7,186 bases of DNA. Source: Rickettsiales bacterium. Lineage in GTDB: Bacteria; Pseudomonadota; Alphaproteobacteria; Rickettsiales; UBA1997. The stretch's first letter is position 1. Each line of letters opens with the position of its first letter. The notes beneath the pieces were generated by a model. It made no database searches, was not told the origin of the DNA, and saw only the letters and a list, made by a program, of their open reading frames with translations. The stretch is taken from NCBI GenBank assembly GCA_947441695.1, contig CANEUK010000073.1, positions 1-7,186 on the forward strand, in the 5' to 3' direction. This document shows, in pieces, positions 1-4,834 of this stretch. The position numbers and the translations under genes are program-made.

Positions 1-124
1 CTTGATAGTGCTAACTTTGTCTTTTTGGCAAAAATTTGTTCAGAAAATGACGCTGTATCACTTGATACAGCTTACATTTTCAGTCGCAATTTTTCCTCAA
101 AAATACTTCGTTATCACTATCAAG
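1..124. repeat. Long imperfect palindrome (foldback element), possibly RPE-like
   Basis: The first 10 bases (CTTGATAGTG) are the exact reverse complement of 115-124, and the match continues to 1-15 against 110-124 with one mismatch. The centre is a perfect inverted repeat, GCTGTATCA (52-60) and TGATACAGC (63-71), with two bases between. The arms in between also align with few gaps (for example TTTTTG at 22-27 against its complement in the other arm, and GAAAATG near 43-49), giving roughly three quarters identity by eye over about 60 bp per arm. The whole segment can therefore fold into a single long hairpin. It begins 24 bp beyond the panD stop codon. It may extend left of the window. It could be a palindromic mobile element of the Rickettsia RPE kind, a MITE remnant, or a bidirectional terminator. 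Only one copy is visible, so its mobility is unproven. Confidence 0.75.
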
Positions 125-144
125 AGATAGATGTTTTGGTATAG
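1..144 (+). CDS. Possible 3' end of an unknown ORF running through the palindrome
   Basis: Forward frame 1 is open from the window edge for 47 codons and stops at TAG 142-144. The encoded peptide starts LDSANFVFLAKIC and ends YQEIDVLV. It has no ATG, so if real it is the tail of a gene that starts to the left. It would be convergent with panD, with only three bases between the stop codons. The peptide has mixed composition but I recognise no family in it. Frame 2 is also open for about 42 codons, so openness alone is weak evidence. Most of the ORF is palindrome. The other arm, read on the minus strand, gives a similar start (LDSDNEVFLRKNC) and then meets a stop. Confidence 0.22.
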   Translation, partial: LDSANFVFLAKICSENDAVSLDTAYIFSRNFSSKILRYHYQEIDVLV

Positions 145-147
145 GCT

Positions 148-498
148 CTAAGAAATTGGTTTGTTTTCGCCATCAACCAACAAAACCTTTGGCTTAAATT
201 TTTTGGCTTCTTCTGGGCTCATTGAAGCGTAGGCGATAATAATTAACAGATCGCCAACTTGCACTTTTCGAGCCGCCGCTCCATTAACTTGAATTTGACC
301 CGAATTAGCTTTGGCAGAAATTGCATAAGTTGTGAAACGTTCGCCGTTATTAATGTTTAAAACGTCAACTTTTTCATTGACCAAAATATTGGCTTTTTTA
401 AGCAAATTACTATCAATCGAAATTGAACCTTCGTAATTTAAATCGGCGTTGGTGGTTGTGGCTCGATGGATTTTGGCTTTAAGCAAAGTTAGTTGCAT
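148..498 (-). CDS. panD: Aspartate 1-decarboxylase, pyruvoyl-dependent (PanD)
   Basis: PanD decarboxylates L-aspartate to beta-alanine, which is joined to pantoate to make pantothenate, the precursor of coenzyme A. It acts in the cytosol, in the known family as a tetramer. The proenzyme cleaves itself at a Gly-Ser bond, and the serine becomes the pyruvoyl cofactor. The bond is present here as Gly24-Ser25 in YEGS. The other family residues sit at the same numbers as in E. coli PanD: Lys9, Arg54, Thr57, Tyr58, and the NGAAA motif at 72-76. At 116 residues it is about ten shorter than the E. coli protein, all lost from the variable C-terminal tail, so it should be intact. The ATG start is fixed by the family N-terminus. 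No Shine-Dalgarno sequence precedes it. No panB or panC is adjacent. It is divergent from the CobS gene. Confidence 0.95.
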   Translation of the reverse strand: MQLTLLKAKIHRATTTNADLNYEGSISIDSNLLKKANILVNEKVDVLNINNGERFTTYAISAKANSGQIQVNGAAARKVQVGDLLIIIAYASMSPEEAKKFKPKVLLVDGENKPIS

Positions 499-520
499 TT
501 GTGAAAGTTTTTTTAATTGC

Positions 521-538
521 GCAATTCAACTGAATTGC
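521..538. promoter_or_regulatory. Inverted repeat near the panD transcription start (operator or leader hairpin)
   Basis: GCAATTCA (521-528) and TGAATTGC (531-538) are perfect inverted arms with two bases between. The left arm overlaps a second perfect 12-bp palindrome, AATTGCGCAATT, at 515-526. The repeat lies just downstream of the proposed panD -10 box, so it would cover the first transcribed bases of the panD leader. That position suits a repressor operator. As RNA it could also form a hairpin of seven or eight base pairs about 23 bases before the panD ATG. No T-run follows on the minus strand, so it is not a typical terminator. The binding factor is unknown. Confidence 0.4.
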
Positions 539-546
539 CTTGTTAA

Positions 547-574
547 ATAATGGTTCTGTCGCAACAGGTTTCAA
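547..574 (-). promoter_or_regulatory. Candidate sigma70-type promoter of panD
   Basis: Read on the minus strand, TTGAAA (574-569, five of six matches to TTGACA) is followed after 16 bp by CATTAT (552-547, four of six matches to TATAAT). Transcription would start near 540, giving a leader of about 40 bases. The spacer contains its own inverted repeat, CTGT (556-559) and ACAG (564-567), separated by four bases. A fit to the RpoH consensus (CTTGAAA then CCAT) is also possible, but the -10 side fits less well. The call rests on the motifs and their position only. Confidence 0.4.
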
Positions 575-582
575 GTAAGTTT

Positions 583-591
583 TGTTACATT
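583..591 (+). promoter_or_regulatory. Weak candidate extended -10 for the CobS-like gene
   Basis: TG-T-TACATT matches the extended -10 pattern TGnTATAAT, with four of six bases in the hexamer. It would place the transcription start near 598, about 20 bases before the ATG at 618. I see no good -35 at the usual distance. In AT-rich DNA such matches are frequent, so this is only a candidate. Confidence 0.2.
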
Positions 592-617
592 CTTCTTCAA
601 AATACAAATCAATTTAA

Positions 618-1544
618 ATGAAAAAAATCGACTCCAAAAAAGTTTTTGGCATTTCTTGCCCCTTTGAAATTAAAGGATTTGAAGAAAAATCTGAATTTGT
701 TCCAAAGCTAGATGAAAGCTATGTTTTTGACGAAAAAACCACTTTGGCAATTTTGGCTGGCTTTGTCTTTAACGCCAGAGTTCTAATTCAAGGAATGCAC
801 GGAACTGGCAAATCAACCCATATCGAACAAGTGGCGGCGCGCCTTAATTGGCCTTGTTTGCGAATTAACTTTGATTCTCAAATCACCCGTCTTGATTTGG
901 TTGGAAAAGATGTAATTCGCCTAAAAAACGACAAACAAATTACCGAATTTAAAGAAGGAATTATCCCGTTTGTTTTGAGAAATAACATGGCTTTGGTTTT
1001 AGATGAATATGACGCAATTAAAACCGATGTTGCTTTTGTAATTCAAAGATTGCTTGAAGAAGAAGGAAAATTTGCCCTTTTGGAAGAAAATGAAATTATC
1101 ACGCCAAGCCAGCATTTTCGACTATTTGCAACCTCAAACACTTTGGGCGCGGGCGACGATTTAGGAATTTATCACGGAACCAATTTAATTAACCAAGCGC
1201 AAATGGATCGCTGGAATATTGTGGCGGCTCTTAATTATTTAAACGACCAACAAGAATTAGAAATTCTGCTAAAAAAACTGCCTTTTTTAAATTCTAAGAT
1301 TCACCAGCAAACCCCAAAACTTATGATTAAATTAGCAAATTTAAGCCGCGAAGCTTTTAAAAATGGCGATATTTCAAATTTGATTTCTTTGAGAACTTTA
1401 ATTTCTTGGGGGCGCAACATCGAAATTTTTGGCTCAATTAAAACCGCATTTGTTTTGAGTTTTGCCAATAAAGTAATTGACGATGAAAAACCTGTGATTG
1501 GCGAGTTTTATCAACGAGTTTTTGGCGAAGAAATTTTTAGCTAA
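618..1544 (+). CDS. cobS: CobS-like AAA+ ATPase (MoxR-type, cobaltochelatase subunit family)
   Basis: CobS is the AAA+ ATPase that with CobT drives cobalt insertion by CobN in aerobic cobalamin synthesis. The protein has Walker A GMHGTGKST (59-67), followed by the CobS-typical HIEQVAARLNWPC, the LDLVGKD block (92-98), Walker B ALVLDEYD (125-132), sensor-1 FATSN (170-174), the YHGT and QAQMDRW blocks with likely arginine finger Arg198, and a sensor-2 region SLRTLISWGRN with Arg259. These blocks match CobS closely in order and spelling. At 308 residues it is slightly shorter than the roughly 330 of classical CobS, losing the extreme C-terminus. No cobT or cobN lies beside it: the downstream gene is convergent and unrelated. 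In a reduced, AT-rich genome it may energise something other than cobalamin synthesis. The family assignment is strong; the chelatase role is not shown by the window. Confidence 0.85.
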   Translation: MKKIDSKKVFGISCPFEIKGFEEKSEFVPKLDESYVFDEKTTLAILAGFVFNARVLIQGMHGTGKSTHIEQVAARLNWPCLRINFDSQITRLDLVGKDVIRLKNDKQITEFKEGIIPFVLRNNMALVLDEYDAIKTDVAFVIQRLLEEEGKFALLEENEIITPSQHFRLFATSNTLGAGDDLGIYHGTNLINQAQMDRWNIVAALNYLNDQQELEILLKKLPFLNSKIHQQTPKLMIKLANLSREAFKNGDISNLISLRTLISWGRNIEIFGSIKTAFVLSFANKVIDDEKPVIGEFYQRVFGEEIFS

Positions 1545-1590
1545 ACTTGTTTTTAAAGACACGCTCTAAGCCAATTGAAAACAAAAACTT

Positions 1591-2052
1591 TTAGGGTTGT
1601 AGTTGCGGTGCTTTTTGGCTTGATTCTGCTTGATGTTCTAAAACCCTTCTTGTGTGAAAATTATCATCATATTCAATCTTAATTTTACCGTCTTTTGAAA
1701 CCGAAATTTCTGCGCCCATATCTTTCAAAGAATCGGCTAATTTTACAACTTGCTCTTTTTTATATTGCTCAAACGAAAAATCTAATTCTAGCTCTCTTTT
1801 TTGCTGTTTTTGCTGATTGGCAATATTTTCTTTTTGTCGATCTTGGTCTTGGTTTAAAATTTCTCGCTCTTCAACTTTTTCTTTAATTTTTGAAATCATC
1901 TCAATTTGGGCTGCCAAATCTTGTGAATCTTTGTCTTTTTTTCCATTCAATCTTTTGCTTTGCAAAGATTTTTCAAGCTGATTGATTTTTTTATTAAGGC
2001 TTTGCGAAGTAATTTTAACTCCGGCTTTGCGACCCGCGATAAAGTCTGACAT
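1591..2052 (-). CDS. Charged coiled-coil protein of unknown function, downstream of xerD
   Basis: I do not recognise this 153-residue protein. It has no signal peptide or membrane segment, so it is probably cytoplasmic. Residues about 15-90 are very rich in Lys, Glu and Gln with heptad-like spacing of Leu and Ile, which suggests one long coiled coil. A short mixed segment follows at about 93-130, probably a helix and then a beta hairpin, containing ISVSKDGKIKIEYDD. The last 15 residues are Gln/Ser/Pro-rich and likely disordered. The ATG lies 6 bp after the xerD stop codon, so it is very probably co-transcribed with xerD and perhaps translationally coupled to it. It has no Shine-Dalgarno sequence. 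The gene ends 46 bp from the convergent CobS gene with no clear terminator between. Its base use resembles its neighbours, so there is no sign of recent transfer. Confidence 0.75.
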   Translation of the reverse strand: MSDFIAGRKAGVKITSQSLNKKINQLEKSLQSKRLNGKKDKDSQDLAAQIEMISKIKEKVEEREILNQDQDRQKENIANQQKQQKRELELDFSFEQYKKEQVVKLADSLKDMGAEISVSKDGKIKIEYDDNFHTRRVLEHQAESSQKAPQLQP

Positions 2053-2058
2053 AAAAAA

Positions 2059-3078
2059 TTAAAATTTTTGTGCCAAAGGATGGTGATTAAACACCAAATC
2101 CTTTAACTTAGAATCTAAAATATGAGTATAAATTTCGGTGGTAGAAATATTTGTGTGTCCCAAAAGCTCTTGCAAAACCCGCAAATCAACGCCGCTATTC
2201 AACAAATGCGACGCAAAAGAATGGCGAATAACATGCGGATGAACTTTTGTTTCGTCAATACCAACTTTTCTGGCAAGTTCTTTTAACATTTGGTGCAAAC
2301 GTTGGCGCGTTATGTGATTGTCAACGTTTGGCAAATTTTTGGGCTTAATTTTTTTTAATTTTTTACTGGCGTGAACCATTCCAACAAAAAGCCATTTCGA
2401 GTTTTCTTGCCCCAATTTTTGGCGCAAATCTAAATATTCTAGCAACATTTTAATTGCCGATTTATTCAGCGGCGCAACGCGCTCTTTGTTGCCTTTGCCT
2501 TTTATGATTAAATAATTGCGCAAAGTTTGTTCGCCATTTTCATTTTCTGTTTTTGCAATTGCCGAAATTGGAATTGAAACCAGCTCGCTAACTCGCAAAC
2601 CAGCGGCATAAAGAATTTCCATCATGCATGAAAGCTTAATTCCAAACTCTGATTTGTCCGAATTGGCAAAATTAAGAATTTTAAAAACCTCTTCTTCGCT
2701 TAAAAATTTAGGCAGCTTTTCTTCGGGTTTTGGAGAAAATAAAAGCAAAGTTGGATTGATTTTTATTAAATTTTCGTTTTCCAAAAATTTGTAAAAACTT
2801 TTTAAAGTTGAAATTTTTCTGGCAATTGAAGTTGAACGCAAATTTTGTTCATCAAGCCTATAAAGATAATCTTTCAGACATTGTTCGTTGACATTTTCAA
2901 AGCCAATTTTTTGTTCGCTTAAAAACTTGGCAAATAATTCTAAATCTTTGCCATAAGATAAAATTGTATTGAGCGACAATCCGTCTTCGGCGGCGATTTT
3001 TTCTAAAAAATTAGAGATGTGTTCAATAAAATTCGACTTATCGAAAGAATTTTTAGGTGTATGTAATTTGTGGTTCAC
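2059..3078 (-). CDS. xerD: Tyrosine recombinase XerD
   Basis: XerD works with XerC at dif to resolve chromosome dimers, normally under FtsK control. The N-terminal SAM-like core-binding domain occupies about residues 17-105 and the catalytic domain about 120-325. All catalytic residues are visible: Arg162 (AAGLRVSEL), Lys195 (GKGNKER), His282 and Arg285 (HPHVIRHSFASHLL), His308 (LLGHTNISTT) and Tyr317 (EIYTHI). The ending NHHPLA is typical of XerD rather than XerC. At 339 residues it is longer than the usual 300. The excess lies in an insert before the catalytic lysine (about 175-188) and a Lys-rich insert at about 232-255. The start is GTG at 3076-3078; an in-frame stop at 3091-3093 rules out a far upstream start. 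It sits between a small membrane gene (19 bp upstream) and a coiled-coil gene (6 bp downstream), probably one operon. Confidence 0.92.
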   Translation of the reverse strand: MNHKLHTPKNSFDKSNFIEHISNFLEKIAAEDGLSLNTILSYGKDLELFAKFLSEQKIGFENVNEQCLKDYLYRLDEQNLRSTSIARKISTLKSFYKFLENENLIKINPTLLLFSPKPEEKLPKFLSEEEVFKILNFANSDKSEFGIKLSCMMEILYAAGLRVSELVSIPISAIAKTENENGEQTLRNYLIIKGKGNKERVAPLNKSAIKMLLEYLDLRQKLGQENSKWLFVGMVHASKKLKKIKPKNLPNVDNHITRQRLHQMLKELARKVGIDETKVHPHVIRHSFASHLLNSGVDLRVLQELLGHTNISTTEIYTHILDSKLKDLVFNHHPLAQKF

Positions 3079-3097
3079 GAGGCGTTTTGCTTAAATT

Positions 3098-3259
3098 CTA
3101 TTCAGGCTCTTCTTTTGCGCGACAAATATTAACTTTATTAATCAAATCAATTTTTAGATTTACTTCTTTTTGAGGAATTTTTACGTCATCGTGAAAAACC
3201 AAAATACAAAACCACAACATCAATAAAATACTAACCCAAAAGGCTAATATTTTAAACAT
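3098..3259 (-). CDS. Small single-pass membrane protein, unknown function
   Basis: This is a 53-residue ORF that begins MFKILAFWV. It has a strongly hydrophobic segment at about residues 4-22 (ILAFWVSILLMLWFCILVF), followed by a charged tail of about 30 residues with DLINKVNICRAKEEPE at its end. A single positive residue before the segment makes an N-in anchor possible, but the topology is uncertain. An in-frame ATG at 3293-3295 would add 12 hydrophilic residues. I prefer 3259 because the longer form would overlap the start of the divergent protease gene by 24 bp. The gene ends 19 bp before xerD, so it is probably the first gene of the xerD cluster. I recognise no family. The codons look like those of neighbouring genes and no RNA or other feature explains the stretch, which supports a real gene. 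Confidence 0.55.
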   Translation of the reverse strand: MFKILAFWVSILLMLWFCILVFHDDVKIPQKEVNLKIDLINKVNICRAKEEPE

Positions 3260-3271
3260 TTTAATAAATTT

Positions 3272-4702
3272 ATGTTCGCGTGGATGATAGATCATTTTTT
3301 GAAAAAAGCGTCTATTGAAAAAAGTGCCACTAATAAGACTTTAACGGCGATAAAAAAAATAATTTTTACCACCTTAATTTTGCTTTTTTGCTTAGCAAAA
3401 AATTCTTTTAGCAACGACGAAATGCCTTTAATTCGCGACGCTGAAATTGAAAAATTTTTATACAACCTAAGTAAGCCAATTTTTGCGGCAGCTAATTTAG
3501 ATGCCAAAAATATCAAAATTTATATTGTCAACGATAACAGCCTTAACGCCTTTGTTTTGGGGGGTCAAAACGTTTTTATCAATATTGGCTTAATTAGAAA
3601 ATACCAAACTCCCAACGCTTTAATTGGCGTTATCGCCCACGAAACTGGACATATTGCCGCGGGTCATTTGGCAAGATCTAGCGAAGCTTCTAATCAAGCA
3701 ACCGCCGCAATGCTTTTGAGTTATTTGCTTGGCGCTGGCGCAATTGCTGCTGGCGCGCCCGATGCCGGAGCCGCGCTAATTATTGGTGGCAGCAACACCG
3801 CCGAAAGACTTTTTGTGAAATTTACGCGCAACCAAGAAGAAGCGGCAGATAATCGCGCCATAGAATATTTGGCAAAAATTTCTTATCCGGCTGACGGTTT
3901 GGTGAATTTGTTAGAATTTTTTGAAGAAGAAATGGTTGGAAGAAAAGGTCAAATTGATGAATATTTATTGTCGCATCCAGTAAATCGTAAAAGAATCGAC
4001 CTGATTAAGTCGCGAACCCAAAACACCAATTTTTCTGACAAAAAAATAAATAAAGCCCTACAAAGCCAAATGAACATTGTGTTGGCAAAGCTTGAAGGAT
4101 TTGTTGAAAATTCTGATTTTTTGCTAAAAAAATATCAAAATCGCCACGATCAAACCGCCAATTACATAAAATCAATTGCCTTTTTTAAGGCGGGAAAAAT
4201 TGCCGAATCTTTAACTTTGTTGGATAAAATTATTGAAAACAAAGCCGAAAAAACCGAGCTAGGTTTTTTGTTTGAACTAAAAGGACAAATTCTTTTTGAA
4301 AGCGGCAATATCGAAAATTCAATTATTGCCTACAACCAAGCAATCAAACTGCTTTCAAATTCAGATTCTACCCAAGCCAAAATTGCTCTTGCTTTGGCAA
4401 TTTTAACTCTGAAAAAAAACGACCAAACTTTGATTAAATTTGCAATTGAAAAGCTCGAAGAAGCAAAAATTTTTGAAGACGAAAACCCGTTTTTATTCAA
4501 ACAACTGGCAAATGCTTACGATAAATTTGGCGAAGAAGGTAAATCTTTATTGGCTTTGGCAGAGTTTAATTTTTTGATTAATCAAAAAGAAAAATGCCAA
4601 AAATATGCCAAAGCCGCAAAAGAAAAACTAAATAAATCGCAATCCAGAGATTTACTTAGAGCCGACGACTTGCTTGAACTCACAAAAGACAAAAAATTCT
4701 AA
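3272..4702 (+). CDS. Exported M48-family zinc metalloprotease with TPR-like repeats (BepA/YfgC type)
   Basis: BepA-type proteases act in the periplasm on outer-membrane protein assembly and degrade stalled substrates. A hydrophobic stretch at about 29-41 followed by KNSFS and then NDE looks like a signal peptide cleaved near residue 47. The n-region is unusually long at about 28 residues. The catalytic motif is HETGH (123-127). The third zinc ligand is probably Glu189 in QEEAAD, with Asp193. SHPVNRKRI (234-242) contains His235, which lines up with the BepA histidine switch. A Gly/Ala-rich segment (about 147-175) follows the zinc helix, as in the family. From about 265 to the end the protein is helical with TPR-like repeats, clearest around 298-360. 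Length (476) is close to E. coli BepA. The gene runs opposite to the small membrane gene, 12 bp away, so its promoter must lie within or near that gene. Confidence 0.88.
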   Translation: MFAWMIDHFLKKASIEKSATNKTLTAIKKIIFTTLILLFCLAKNSFSNDEMPLIRDAEIEKFLYNLSKPIFAAANLDAKNIKIYIVNDNSLNAFVLGGQNVFINIGLIRKYQTPNALIGVIAHETGHIAAGHLARSSEASNQATAAMLLSYLLGAGAIAAGAPDAGAALIIGGSNTAERLFVKFTRNQEEAADNRAIEYLAKISYPADGLVNLLEFFEEEMVGRKGQIDEYLLSHPVNRKRIDLIKSRTQNTNFSDKKINKALQSQMNIVLAKLEGFVENSDFLLKKYQNRHDQTANYIKSIAFFKAGKIAESLTLLDKIIENKAEKTELGFLFELKGQILFESGNIENSIIAYNQAIKLLSNSDSTQAKIALALAILTLKKNDQTLIKFAIEKLEEAKIFEDENPFLFKQLANAYDKFGEEGKSLLALAEFNFLINQKEKCQKYAKAAKEKLNKSQSRDLLRADDLLELTKDKKF

Positions 4703-4834
4703 GAAAAATAATCAACCAACCAACTTTTTTGCTCAAACTCCAGAAACAAATATTTGAATTTAAACAACCTAAGTTCGCGCTTAAGAAAATGCTGGAAAAA
4801 AGCAAATTCCTTAGACACTGTTAGCTAATTAATT

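Noticed and set aside
5..14. AGTGCTAA resembles the right half of a CIRCE heat-shock operator
   Set aside because: No TTAGCACTC half lies 9 bases before it within the window, and it forms part of the long palindrome.
618..1544. A MoxR/VWA-type defence or chaperone system built on the CobS-like ATPase
   Set aside because: No VWA-domain partner or other defence-type gene is next to it, and the motifs match CobS specifically.
1545..1590. TTGTTTT (1547-1553) and AAAACAA (1578-1584) as a shared terminator between two convergent genes
   Set aside because: The stem is seven A/T-rich pairs with a 24-base loop and no GC core, too weak to call.
1695..1886. Forward ORF opposite the coiled-coil gene
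   Set aside because: It is antisense to a better-supported gene and its hydrophobic composition is what the complement of Lys/Glu/Gln codons gives.
2059..3271. A dif site near xerD
   Set aside because: I looked for an ATAA...TTATG-type 28-bp site and found none. dif usually lies elsewhere, near the replication terminus.
3384..3402. Perfect inverted repeat TTTTTTGC-TTA-GCAAAAAA
   Set aside because: It lies inside the signal-peptide coding region of the protease gene and is mostly A/T. Coding for Leu, Phe and Lys runs explains it.
3292..3516. Minus-strand ORF of 74 codons opposite the start of the protease gene
   Set aside because: It is antisense to the signal-peptide and N-terminal region of the protease, and its composition is explained by that gene.
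4699..4818. Minus-strand ORF of 39 codons with a GTG start in the gap after htpG (MSKEFAFFQHFLKRELRLFK...)
   Set aside because: The strand is very T-rich, which removes stop codons and forces Phe and Leu. A second frame is also open, there is no recognisable family, and the ORF overlaps the protease stop codon. It could be a tiny gene, but the evidence is too weak.
4703..4834. Terminators in the convergent gap between the protease gene and htpG
   Set aside because: Only 4-bp stems were found, for example TGCT with AGCA on the minus strand. Nothing with a GC stem and a T-run is present.
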